From: an uncultured Clostridia bacterium
Lineage (GTDB): Bacteria > Bacillota > Clostridia > Christensenellales > UBA1242
Reading direction: 5' to 3'
NCBI GenBank assembly: GCA_944377315.1
Contig: CALWEM010000006.1
Coordinates: 1-43,904, forward strand
DNA length: 43,904 nt
Every line of letters begins with the position of its first letter. The first letter of the stretch is position 1. Of the stretch, positions 1 to 6,752 are shown in pieces. The notes under the pieces are model-generated. The model was given only the letters and a program-made list of their open reading frames with translations. It was not told where the DNA came from and searched no databases. The translations under genes and the position numbers were made by a program.

Positions 1-1
1 T

Positions 2-322
2 TACACGCAAAATACAGAATTTCAATTAAAGAATTTCAAGAATGCAAATGGTTCTGGCGGAAACACAACTTCTCAACTTTCTCGGGGAGTTTCAAGCGAA
101 AGCGAAATTCAAAGTGTGTTTGGCGACTTGTCAGCCGAGTTTTCTGACCTTGTTGCTGATATCTTGGGTGGCTATCTATTCTATTGGACACGCGATGTTG
201 GTTCGAATCTAAACAATGCTCAAACCATTTCAGCGGGTGGCGTTACCGGCACACAAATGAAGATGAGTGAAATCTTGGGTGTTCGTGTGACAGTCAATGT
301 CAAAACTCTCGCGTGCTTGTAG
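2..322 (+). CDS. C-terminal end of an unknown protein (5' partial)
   Basis: An open frame enters from the left edge without a start codon in view and ends at TAG 320-322. The visible 106 residues are rich in Ser, Asn, Gly and Thr, with a short hydrophobic stretch (ILGGYLFYW), and end in VKTLACL. I do not recognise a family. The last codons and the stop form the first hairpin of the repeat array that follows (313-325), so the array invades or borders the gene end. A GTG at 116 is in frame, but the frame is open upstream of it, so it is not taken as the start. Confidence 0.55.
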   Translation, partial: YTQNTEFQLKNFKNANGSGGNTTSQLSRGVSSESEIQSVFGDLSAEFSDLVADILGGYLFYWTRDVGSNLNNAQTISAGGVTGTQMKMSEILGVRVTVNVKTLACL

Positions 323-560
323 CACTCTCTAAATTCTTCCAAGTGGAGTTTAAGCGATAAGAAAGAATAAATATTTACAAACAATCCAATAAAAACCACA
401 CGCGGTGTGAGGGTTCGTAACCCTTTCTAAATTCTTTCAAGTGGAGTTTAAGCGAGAGAAAAATAAATGCTCGCAAACAATCCAATAAAAGTCCAGTCGC
501 GGACTGGGTGACCGTGTCACTCTCTAGATTTTGGCAAGCGGAGTTTGAGCGAGAGAAAAA
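313..560. repeat. tandem ~97-bp repeat with two structure-conserving hairpins per unit
   Basis: Two and a half units with a period of 97-98 bases. Each has a conserved linker (core AAGTGGAGTTTAAGCGA at 341, at 439 and, diverged, at 536; then ACAATCCAATAAAA) and two tiny hairpins. Hairpin A has a GCG loop: cacac-GCG-gtgtg (397-409) and ccagtc-GCG-gactgg (493-507). Hairpin B has a TGT or CGT loop: gtgct-TGT-agcac (313-325), gggtt-CGT-aaccc (411-423), gtgac-CGT-gtcac (508-520). Stem sequences differ between units but both arms change together, while loops and linkers stay the same. The function is unknown. This array also accounts for most of the 323-643 gap. Confidence 0.85.
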
Positions 561-596
561 CACTCTAATTAATTTGTATAAATATACAAAATTTAG

Positions 597-626
597 TTGA
601 TTTATTCATTTTTTCTATGCTATACT
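597..626 (+). promoter_or_regulatory. sigma-A promoter for the 644 gene
   Basis: TTGATT (597-602), an 18-base spacer and TATACT (621-626) preceded by TGC, an extended -10. An AGGAGAGG ribosome binding site follows at 632-639. Just upstream, 574-591 holds a small inverted repeat (tttgtat-aaat-atacaaa) that could be an operator; this is inference only. Confidence 0.6.
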
Positions 627-643
627 TTTCATAGGAGAGGATT

Positions 644-1249
644 ATGAACTTTTTGTATCTTTATGATTTGGTGGATTTTGACGAAAATGGCAAGATTAAG
701 GTAACAAGAAGATATAATGATGAAAACATTGTGGCTTCAAACTTTTTGTATTTGATTTGCAAGTATAATCAACTCATCTTGCAAGATGAAAAAAAGAAAA
801 AGGATGAAAAATTGGAATTACCACTCTTTTTCAAAGAAAAACTTTCGTCACTTTTAGCGAATGTCGAAAAAGGCGAAACTTCAAAAGAGTATGCCGAGCG
901 TCTTATTTTGAAAGAGTGTCATCCAAAAGTTCGCAAAGTGTGTGAAGAAGCAAAAAGCGACAAAGAAATTGTGGAAAAATTAAACCAACTGATGAGCCTT
1001 GACAGCACAAGTTTTGCCAAGAAAGTTAAAGGCGTGACCAACAAAAAAGAACAGGAATACATTATGACCAAAATTTCAGGCGATATGATGGACCAAATCA
1101 CCAATTTGCTCGCTGGCAGTGGCGTTGAAGAAGACCCAGCAAAAGCGAAAAGTTTGTTATACAAAAAAGTTATCTCATATAATGGGCTTGTTTCAGCCAC
1201 GATGAACCTACATAATGTCAAAGAAGGAAACACTGCTGTGTCTTATTAA
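644..1249 (+). CDS. hypothetical protein, 201 aa
   Basis: Start ATG follows AGGAGAGG by a normal spacing. The protein is soluble-looking, highly charged and Lys/Glu-rich, probably mostly helical (a KKKKDEK run near residue 50), with no signal peptide, membrane segment or recognisable motif. It stands alone between the repeat array and the rplM promoter, in the same direction. An AT palindrome at 1248-1266 just after the stop is a weak terminator candidate. I do not recognise the family and assign no function. Confidence 0.75.
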   Translation: MNFLYLYDLVDFDENGKIKVTRRYNDENIVASNFLYLICKYNQLILQDEKKKKDEKLELPLFFKEKLSSLLANVEKGETSKEYAERLILKECHPKVRKVCEEAKSDKEIVEKLNQLMSLDSTSFAKKVKGVTNKKEQEYIMTKISGDMMDQITNLLAGSGVEEDPAKAKSLLYKKVISYNGLVSATMNLHNVKEGNTAVSY

Positions 1250-1277
1250 AATATTTTAAAATATTTCCTTTAAACAC

Positions 1278-1306
1278 TTGACAAATGAAGAAAAAATAAG
1301 TAAAAT
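1278..1306 (+). promoter_or_regulatory. promoter of the rplM-rpsI operon
   Basis: TTGACA (1278-1283), exactly 17 bases, then TAAAAT (1301-1306). Transcription should begin near 1311-1314, giving a leader of about 95 nt before rplM. Confidence 0.75.
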
Positions 1307-1310
1307 AAAA

Positions 1311-1405
1311 GCGTCTTTTTAATAAAGGCGTTTTATTGTTAGCCCCGATAATCCACCTTTATGGAGATAAAATGTCCAAAATTAACACTTTTTTAGGAGA
1401 TTGAA
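1311..1405 (+). promoter_or_regulatory. structured 5' leader of rplM (candidate L13 leader)
   Basis: The predicted mRNA opens with a hairpin (gcgtcttt / aaaggcgt around 1311-1335), then a second small one (tcca-cctttа-tgga, about 1350-1363), then the AGGAGA site at 1395-1400. Many Firmicutes carry an autoregulatory L13 leader at this place. Position and size fit, but I cannot confirm the family consensus by eye; a covariance search with the Rfam L13_leader model would decide. Confidence 0.4.
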
Positions 1406-1849
1406 ATGAAAACTTATATGGCAAATCCTGTCACAGTTGAAAGAAAATGGTATGTTGTTGACGCAACAAATATGCCACTCGGTCGCCTTGCAAGCCAAGT
1501 TGCTGACATTTTGACAGGTAAAAATAAAACTATATACACACCACACGTGGACACTGGTGACTTTGTGATTGTCACAAATTCTGACAAAGTTATCTTGACT
1601 GGAAAAAAATTGGAACAAAAGAAACTTCGTTGGCACACTGGTTATGTCGGTGGTCTCAAAACTGTGGACTATAAAACTTTGATGGCAAACGATTCAATTA
1701 AGGTTGTTGAACACGCTGTTAAGGGTATGCTTCCAAAAAACACTATGGGAAGAAAACAATTCACTCGTCTTCACGTATATAAAGATGCAGACCACAAGCA
1801 CGAAGCTCAAAAACCAGAACAAGTTGCATTAAAAGGAGTTAGAGAATAA
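1406..1849 (+). CDS. rplM: 50S ribosomal protein L13
   Basis: A 147-residue protein of the usual length for L13, with the family's N-terminal [19 protein letters not shown] stretch and the central [10 protein letters not shown] motif. It is an early-assembly protein of the large subunit that binds 23S rRNA. The start ATG at 1406 follows AGGAGA. The stop codon shares one base with the rpsI start (TAATG), so the two are translationally coupled; rplM-rpsI is a very widely conserved pair. It is likely controlled by the structured leader upstream. Confidence 0.97.
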   Translation: MKTYMANPVTVERKWYVVDATNMPLGRLASQVADILTGKNKTIYTPHVDTGDFVIVTNSDKVILTGKKLEQKKLRWHTGYVGGLKTVDYKTLMANDSIKVVEHAVKGMLPKNTMGRKQFTRLHVYKDADHKHEAQKPEQVALKGVRE

Positions 1850-2259
1850 TGGCAAAGAAAATTAACAAAACCGATGCACAAATCGCAACAGGAAGAAGAA
1901 AAAAATCAATTGCAAGAGTTCGTCTTATCAGTGGCGGAACAGGTGTGATCACAATTAACGGCAGACCAATTGAAGATTATCTTCAACGCGACACTCTCAT
2001 TTTGATTGCAAAACAACCACTTGTTCTCACTGACACCCTTTCAAAGTTTGATGTTGTTGTCAATGTTGACGGCGGTGGTATTGCTGGCCAAGCAGGCGCA
2101 ATCTGTCACGGCATTGCAAGAGCACTTGTGGAAGTGTCTGAAACATACAAACCAGAACTTAAATCGGCTGGTTTCTTGACAAGAGACCCAAGAATGAAAG
2201 AAAGAAAAAAATATGGTCTCAAAAAAGCAAGAAAAGCACCACAATTTTCAAAGAGATAG
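1849..2259 (+). CDS. rpsI: 30S ribosomal protein S9
   Basis: A 136-residue S9 homologue: [14 protein letters not shown] near the N-terminus, the [23 protein letters not shown] core and a basic tail ending in KAPQFSKR. S9 family C-termini reach into the ribosomal P site, and the terminal Arg is kept. It overlaps the rplM stop by one base and is the last gene of the operon, because a terminator hairpin includes its stop codon. Confidence 0.97.
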   Translation: MAKKINKTDAQIATGRRKKSIARVRLISGGTGVITINGRPIEDYLQRDTLILIAKQPLVLTDTLSKFDVVVNVDGGGIAGQAGAICHGIARALVEVSETYKPELKSAGFLTRDPRMKERKKYGLKKARKAPQFSKR

Positions 2260-2286
2260 GTTTTTGCCTATCTTTTTTGTTTTTTG
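2251..2286 (+). terminator. intrinsic terminator after rpsI
   Basis: Stem agatagg / cctatct with a tttttg loop, overlapping the rpsI TAG stop, followed by a T-rich tail. Confidence 0.85.
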
Positions 2287-2321
2287 CCTAACATTTCAAC
2301 AAAAACTTTTTTGAATTGGAG

Positions 2322-2351
2322 TTGGAAATTTTGATTTCAATGTGATATAAT
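2322..2351 (+). promoter_or_regulatory. extended -10 promoter, predicted leaderless start
   Basis: TTGGAA (2322-2327), an 18-base spacer and TGA-TATAAT (2343-2351). Only six bases separate the -10 box from the ATG at 2358 and there is no Shine-Dalgarno, so transcription should start at or next to the start codon. Confidence 0.6.
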
Positions 2352-2357
2352 AAAACT

Positions 2358-3221
2358 ATGAAAGAAAAAATTTATGATATTTTGATTATTGGTGGCGGAG
2401 TGGCTGGAATGACCGCGTCTATCTATGCCAAACGCCGAAACAAAAGCGTGGCAATCATTGAACCGTATGTTTTGGGCGGACAATTATTTCAAATTGAGAA
2501 GATTGAAAATTTCCCGTCCTATGCTTCAATAACCGGTTATGAACTTTTGGAGAATTTTCAAAAGCAAATTGAAAGTTTGTCCATTGAAGTTATTTCCGAT
2601 GAAATTGTTGATGTCGAATTTGAGAATATCAAAAAACTTGTCGGTAAAAAACAGTCATATTTTGCCAAAAGCGTGATAATTGCCACTGGGCTTTCTCACA
2701 ACAAACTGGGCAAAAATGAAGATGAGTTTTTGGGCAGGGGAACAAGTTATTGTGTCACTTGTGACGCGAATTTTTATCAAGGTCAAACCGTTGCTGTGGC
2801 TTCAAAAAATGGAAGTGGAGTTTTGGGTGCGGTTGAACTTGCTGACATTTGCGAGAAAGTGTTTCTTCTTGACAGTGGCAATATGAATAAATATGCAGAG
2901 CATTGCCCAAAGAAAAATATTGAAGTTTTGTCAAATGTGCAGATTGAAAAACTGATTGGTGACAAAAAATTGGAAAGTGTGGAGTTAAAGGGTGGGGAAA
3001 TCATTCCAACTTCGGCTCTTTTTGTGGAACTTGGCAAGAAGCCTCAAACGGAAATCTTTAAGGGTATTTTGGAACTAGATGGTCAAGGTTATATTCTCAC
3101 AGACGACAGAATGGAAACATCGGTAAAAGGCGTTTTTGCGTGTGGAGATATTCGCGCAAACACTTTGAAGCAACTTGTGGTCGCTTGTGGAGAAGGGGCT
3201 GTTGCTGGAAACTTTGCCTAA
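2358..3221 (+). CDS. thioredoxin reductase-like flavoprotein, probably not NADPH-dependent
   Basis: A 287-residue homologue of the low-molecular-weight thioredoxin reductases. It has the FAD dinucleotide motif GGGVAG (residues 12-17), the redox-active CVTC (132-135) and a C-terminal VFACGDI motif for FAD. In ordinary NADPH enzymes the second nucleotide fold reads GGGxSA followed by HRRxxxR. Here the equivalent segment reads NGSGVLGA and then LLDSGNMNK, so the residues that bind the NADPH 2'-phosphate are missing. Clostridial ferredoxin-dependent flavin thioredoxin reductases lack the same motifs, so a ferredoxin donor is plausible (inference). The gene is monocistronic, and no thioredoxin gene is present nearby. 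Confidence 0.8.
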   Translation: MKEKIYDILIIGGGVAGMTASIYAKRRNKSVAIIEPYVLGGQLFQIEKIENFPSYASITGYELLENFQKQIESLSIEVISDEIVDVEFENIKKLVGKKQSYFAKSVIIATGLSHNKLGKNEDEFLGRGTSYCVTCDANFYQGQTVAVASKNGSGVLGAVELADICEKVFLLDSGNMNKYAEHCPKKNIEVLSNVQIEKLIGDKKLESVELKGGEIIPTSALFVELGKKPQTEIFKGILELDGQGYILTDDRMETSVKGVFACGDIRANTLKQLVVACGEGAVAGNFA

Positions 3222-3269
3222 TTTTCAAGATTTTGTGGCAAGAGTGAATTTTGTGACATACAACATAAT

Positions 3270-3380
3270 ATGGAAAAGGAAAAGAAAAAAAGTTATAGGA
3301 TAATTTGCGTCAAAGCACCACGCTTTATGGTGCCATTTTTAAAACTATTCTATAAAAATGAAGAAAAGGACAGTCATTGA
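3270..3380 (+). CDS. SpoVM-like sporulation microprotein (36 aa)
   Basis: A short open frame of 37 codons, ending TGA 3378-3380. Its core, VKAPRFMVPFLKLFYKN, matches the pattern of Bacillus subtilis SpoVM (IKLPKFLGGIVRAMLG): a basic residue, then Pro, then Arg/Lys-Phe, then an amphipathic helix with Lys on one face. SpoVM is a 26-residue peptide that binds the convex forespore membrane and anchors the SpoIVA coat platform. This version has a Lys/Glu-rich N-terminal extension of about ten residues. A terminator overlaps the stop. No ribosome binding site precedes the ATG, so the start is uncertain. The next gene is coat-like, which fits. Identification rests on motif similarity only. Confidence 0.55.
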   Translation: MEKEKKKSYRIICVKAPRFMVPFLKLFYKNEEKDSH

Positions 3381-3390
3381 CTGTTTTTTT
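3367..3390 (+). terminator. terminator after the SpoVM-like gene
   Basis: acagt / actgt hairpin (3370-3384) with seven T from 3384; it includes the stop codon of the 36-residue ORF. Confidence 0.65.
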
Positions 3391-3392
3391 CA

Positions 3393-3419
3393 ACATTTTT
3401 TAATTCATCGCATATCTTA
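3393..3419 (+). promoter_or_regulatory. possible mother-cell (SigK/SigE type) promoter
   Basis: AC (3393-3394), 16 bases, then CATA-TCT-TA (3411-3419), which matches the loose SigK pattern AC-N16/17-CATANNNTA. No good TTGACA/TATAAT pair lies at this place. The motif carries little information, so this is suggestive only. Confidence 0.3.
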
Positions 3420-3439
3420 TAACTAGGAGGTTAAAAAAG

Positions 3440-4108
3440 ATGTCTTTTTATATCAACAACACTAATCCAAACAGACCCGGGTCGGTTAGTGGAAATCCTT
3501 TGAATGGTATCTGTGAGAAAATTTTAATTCAAACAACAAAAATTTTTGATGCCTGCCAAAGCACCAGCACGGAAAGTGGAATTATTTTGCAAGTGAGCAA
3601 TTTCACTCCGCAAGACCCAGCATTGCCACTCACATACATTTCGGCAGAAAACACGCCAAACACCACAGCAACCATCACTGACCTTGTGGTTGACAGATTG
3701 GAAAATGCACCAAACTATGCCAATGTCACAATGAATATCTCCATCCCAGTCACTGTTACATATCGTGACGCAAATGGAGTTATTGGAACGGCAACGGCAA
3801 CTGTTGTGGCAAGCAAGGCGGTGGTTTTGTTTGTTCCGCAACCATCAGCAACACCAATAAACATCACCGCAACAGCATTATTTTCCAGCCAAATCGGGAC
3901 ATTCACTTCACCAAACATTTTCACTGTGACGGGGTGTATGCAAATCACAATTCGCGTTTCCGCACTTGTTGATGTGCTTGTTCCAAGTTATGGCTACCCA
4001 TCAATTCCACCTTGTCAACAAGCTTGTGGCAATCAATGTCCGGGACTTCAAGACTTGCCAGCATATCCAACTGCGGTGGGAACGACAAATGGCATAAGTA
4101 TACGCTAG
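3440..4108 (+). CDS. conserved clostridial-type Cys-containing protein, possible spore surface protein
   Basis: A 222-residue protein behind a strong AGGAGG site. The N-terminus MSFYINNTNPNRPGSVSGNP is followed by a predicted beta-rich middle (many Thr/Val/Ile, including TVTYRDANGVIGTATATVV) and a C-terminal cysteine cluster around PSIPPCQQACGNQCPG. There is no signal peptide or membrane helix. From memory, proteins with this N-terminus and a LVPSYGY-PxPPC ending are widespread and uncharacterised in Clostridia; I cannot verify that here. The neighbouring SpoVM-like gene and the SigK-like promoter pattern make a spore-coat role plausible. A phage structural protein is an alternative. Confidence 0.6.
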   Translation: MSFYINNTNPNRPGSVSGNPLNGICEKILIQTTKIFDACQSTSTESGIILQVSNFTPQDPALPLTYISAENTPNTTATITDLVVDRLENAPNYANVTMNISIPVTVTYRDANGVIGTATATVVASKAVVLFVPQPSATPINITATALFSSQIGTFTSPNIFTVTGCMQITIRVSALVDVLVPSYGYPSIPPCQQACGNQCPGLQDLPAYPTAVGTTNGISIR

Positions 4109-4109
4109 G

Positions 4110-4138
4110 AAAGAGGAGTAAAAATCCTCTTTTTTCTT
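4110..4138 (+). terminator. terminator after the coat-like gene
   Basis: aaagagga (4110-4117) pairs with tcctcttt (4125-4132) across a seven-base loop, followed by a T-run. Confidence 0.85.
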
Positions 4139-4148
4139 TTCAAACATT

Positions 4149-4176
4149 TTGTATTTTTCTTCCTTTATGTTATACT
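4149..4176 (+). promoter_or_regulatory. promoter of ppa
   Basis: TTGTAT (4149-4154), 16 bases, TATACT (4171-4176). An AAAGGAG site follows before the ATG at 4193, so this mRNA has a short leader. Confidence 0.55.
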
Positions 4177-4192
4177 AAAAAAAGGAGATTAT

Positions 4193-4729
4193 ATGAATAT
4201 TTGGAAAGATGTTGACAAAAAGCGGGTGAATTTAGACGATTTTTTGGCGTGTATTGAAATTCAGCAAGGTGACAAAACAAAGTATGAACTTGACAAAGAA
4301 ACCGGTTGTTTGATTTTGGACAGAGTGCTTTTCACAAGCACGAACTATCCGATGAACTATGGCTTTATTCCACTCACTTTGAGTGAAGATGGCGACCCTC
4401 TTGATGTTTTTGTGCTCTGTTCTCAACCGCTTGCACGCTTGTCACTTGTGCGTTGTTATCCGATTGGTGTTGTCACAATGATTGATATCGACCAACACGA
4501 TGAAAAAATCATTGCCATCCCTTTTGGCGACCCACAGTATAATGAATATGATGACATTTCCAAACTGCCAAAGCATATGTTTGACGAGTTGAAGCACTTT
4601 CTTTCGGTATACAAACAACTTGAAAACAAGGCGGTTCAAGTGGAAGATATTGGTGACCACAACAAGGCCAAGGAGATCATTGAAGATTGTTTAATTCGAT
4701 TTGAAAAAGAAGTGGAGAAGAAAAAATAA
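4193..4729 (+). CDS. ppa: inorganic pyrophosphatase, family I
   Basis: A 178-residue soluble enzyme that hydrolyses pyrophosphate to two phosphates and so drives biosynthetic reactions forward. It carries the family I signature DGDPLDVFVL with its Mg-binding aspartates, the preceding NYPMNYGFIP stretch and the downstream GDPQYNEYDDI segment. Many Firmicutes use the unrelated family II (DHH) enzyme instead, so the class is worth noting. It is monocistronic, with its own promoter and terminator. Start ATG at 4193 is set by AAAGGAG. Confidence 0.95.
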   Translation: MNIWKDVDKKRVNLDDFLACIEIQQGDKTKYELDKETGCLILDRVLFTSTNYPMNYGFIPLTLSEDGDPLDVFVLCSQPLARLSLVRCYPIGVVTMIDIDQHDEKIIAIPFGDPQYNEYDDISKLPKHMFDELKHFLSVYKQLENKAVQVEDIGDHNKAKEIIEDCLIRFEKEVEKKK

Positions 4730-4752
4730 AAAAATTTTAATAAGAAAAAAAT

Positions 4753-4797
4753 AAATCTCAAAAACTCATAAAATTGGATTTTTGAGATTATTTTTTA
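4753..4797 (+). terminator. terminator after ppa
   Basis: An 11-bp stem, aatctcaaaaa (4754-4764) with tttttgagatt (4779-4789), followed by a short T-run. Confidence 0.85.
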
Positions 4798-4846
4798 ACC
4801 AAAAATGCGAAAAAATGCTGTTTTTGTGGACTTATTTTAAATTTTG

Positions 4847-4855
4847 TGTTAATAT
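4847..4855 (+). promoter_or_regulatory. extended -10, predicted leaderless start
   Basis: TGT-TAATAT (4847-4855) lies six bases before the ATG at 4862, with no Shine-Dalgarno. No convincing -35 is seen, which is common with extended -10 promoters. Confidence 0.5.
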
Positions 4856-4861
4856 AAAAAT

Positions 4862-6628
4862 ATGGGAAAAGCAAAAGAGAAAGAAAATGGACGCTATTTT
4901 TTGCGTTCATTAAAATATTTGAAGCCATATAAAGGGCTTTTGTCAATAACCATTATTTGCTGTGTTATGACAGCAATCTTATATTCTTTTGTCCCATACT
5001 TTACTGAAAAAACAATCACAGCTTTCACTTCGGGCGATGCCAAAATGCTTCTTTATTACGCTCTTATGCTTCTTGCTTTCAAACTCGGGCATTCCGTTGT
5101 TTTTTATTTTTTATGGGGAAATTTTGCCTTCAAACTCAAAGCGAAGGTGACAAAGGATATTCGTTTCAACACAGTTTTCAACACTTTGAATTTGAAAGTG
5201 AGAAATTTTGACCTTAACAGCAGTGGTCAACTTTTGCAAATTGTCAGTGCTGACACATCTTCTCTTGCAAACATATATAATTTGATTATTGATATGTTTA
5301 TGAGTATGGTCACAAAACTTGCCATTTTGGTCTATATTTTTATCGCCAATTATATCCTTGGTTTTTATTGTATTTTGGAGTTTGTTTTGGTTTGTGCGAC
5401 CTATAATCTTCGAATTAAGGCAAGAATGAAAGACCAACGCGAACTCAAAATTTCTGAAGACAAGAATATTGGACTTGTCAACGAAACCATACGCGGTGTC
5501 AGAGATATAAAAAACTACAACATTCAAGACTCCATAATGGAAAAGAATGACAGAGCTTTGTGTGAACTTGAAAAACTTGACTTTAAATTTGGCTCAAAAC
5601 AATATAAGTTATATCGAATCACAGAAATAACAAAACATATTATGGCGTTTTTGTATATTCCGTTGGCACTGCTTCTCATACATTTCAATTTGACGACATT
5701 TGCGATTGCGTTCACCATCTTCATTTTCCGCCAAGACATCGTCAGCATTGTCGATTGGTTTATGAGCAGTTGGGAAAAGGTGAAAGACGGGGAACTTTTT
5801 GCCGAAAGAATCTTCAAGGTTATTGATGGTTGGGAAGAAGGATTTGAAAATTTCCCAGCAAAGGACAAATTCAAAAAATTACCAAAAAAGCCGGATATTG
5901 AAATCAAGGGTTTGACTTTCTCATATGATAACCACAAAAATATTCTCAAGGATTTCAGCATCAAAATTGAAAGTGGCAAAAAAATTGCCATCATTGGAGC
6001 GAGCGGGGAAGGGAAAAGCACAGTTTTGAAACTTCTCAACAAATCATATGAAGTTGAAAATTCCAAAATTTTTATTGGTGGGAATGATATCAATGATTTT
6101 TCTCGTGAGACCCTTCGCAACACAATAACAATCGTTCCGCAAGACCCATATATTTTCAATTTCAGTGTCTATGACAATCTTCGAATATTCAATCCAAAAG
6201 CGAGCAAAAAACAAATTGAATTGGCTTGCAAAAAAGCACAAATATATGATTATATAATGCAATTGCCGGACAAATTTGACACTTTGCTCGGCGAAAACGG
6301 CACAAAACTTTCAGGCGGACAAAAGCAACGCCTTGCCATTGCAAGAGCCTTTTTGAAAAACAGTCCAATCTTTATTTTTGATGAAACAACAAGTGCACTT
6401 GACAATGAAAACCAAAGCAAAATCAAAGAAGTCATCGATGGTATCACGCGTGAGAAAATTGTGATTATCGTGGCGCATCGTCTGTCAACAATTGTCGATG
6501 CAGATGAGATATTTTTGATGAAAGATGGTCGCATCGTGACGAGCGGAAAACACCGAGAACTGTTGAAGAGTTGTCGAGAATATAAAAGTTTGTATGAGAA
6601 AGAAAGCACGCTGGCAAATCTTGAATGA
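4862..6628 (+). CDS. ABC transporter, fused membrane and ATPase domains (exporter type)
   Basis: A 588-residue half-transporter. The N-terminal ~300 residues contain about six hydrophobic segments of the ABC type 1 exporter fold. The C-terminal nucleotide-binding domain shows Walker A GASGEGKST (about residues 379-387), the Q-loop VPQDPYIF, signature LSGGQKQR (about 483), Walker B IFIFDETTSALD (catalytic pair near 507-508) and the H-loop AHR (His near 539). It should act as a homodimer, or as a heterodimer with a partner elsewhere, since no second half is adjacent. The substrate cannot be read from the sequence. It is a single gene with a predicted leaderless mRNA. Confidence 0.92.
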   Translation: MGKAKEKENGRYFLRSLKYLKPYKGLLSITIICCVMTAILYSFVPYFTEKTITAFTSGDAKMLLYYALMLLAFKLGHSVVFYFLWGNFAFKLKAKVTKDIRFNTVFNTLNLKVRNFDLNSSGQLLQIVSADTSSLANIYNLIIDMFMSMVTKLAILVYIFIANYILGFYCILEFVLVCATYNLRIKARMKDQRELKISEDKNIGLVNETIRGVRDIKNYNIQDSIMEKNDRALCELEKLDFKFGSKQYKLYRITEITKHIMAFLYIPLALLLIHFNLTTFAIAFTIFIFRQDIVSIVDWFMSSWEKVKDGELFAERIFKVIDGWEEGFENFPAKDKFKKLPKKPDIEIKGLTFSYDNHKNILKDFSIKIESGKKIAIIGASGEGKSTVLKLLNKSYEVENSKIFIGGNDINDFSRETLRNTITIVPQDPYIFNFSVYDNLRIFNPKASKKQIELACKKAQIYDYIMQLPDKFDTLLGENGTKLSGGQKQRLAIARAFLKNSPIFIFDETTSALDNENQSKIKEVIDGITREKIVIIVAHRLSTIVDADEIFLMKDGRIVTSGKHRELLKSCREYKSLYEKESTLANLE

Positions 6629-6669
6629 AAAAGAAAAACAAAAAAATTAAAAAAAGTTGGCAAATTCAG

Positions 6670-6698
6670 TTGACTTTTTTTATTTTTGTGCATATAAT
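6670..6698 (+). promoter_or_regulatory. promoter of the hrcA-grpE-dnaK-dnaJ operon
   Basis: TTGACT (6670-6675), exactly 17 bases, TATAAT (6693-6698). The CIRCE operator begins five bases further on, at the expected transcription start. Confidence 0.88.
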
Positions 6699-6702
6699 AG
6701 TG

Positions 6703-6729
6703 TTAGCACTTGAAAGTCGAGAGTGCTAG
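6703..6729 (+). promoter_or_regulatory. CIRCE operator (HrcA binding site)
   Basis: TTAGCACTT - nine bases - GAGTGCTAG, against the consensus TTAGCACTC-N9-GAGTGCTAA. It lies at the start of the transcript, so bound HrcA would block initiation, and the RNA can fold into a 5' hairpin. Confidence 0.95.
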
Positions 6730-6752
6730 CAACCTTGAAAATAGGGGTGATT

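Noticed and set aside
313..560. CRISPR array
   Set aside because: The period is ~97 bases, the palindromic parts vary and the linkers are constant, the reverse of a CRISPR array. No cas genes are present.
3315..3340. Hairpin gcacca / tggtgc followed by T5, at first taken as a terminator after the TrxB-like gene
   Set aside because: It lies inside the SpoVM-like reading frame, and the T-run encodes Phe-Leu. The hairpin on the stop codon is the better terminator.
6723..6752. GTG start of hrcA inside CIRCE
   Set aside because: ATG 6753 has AGGGGTG upstream and gives the usual HrcA N-terminus.
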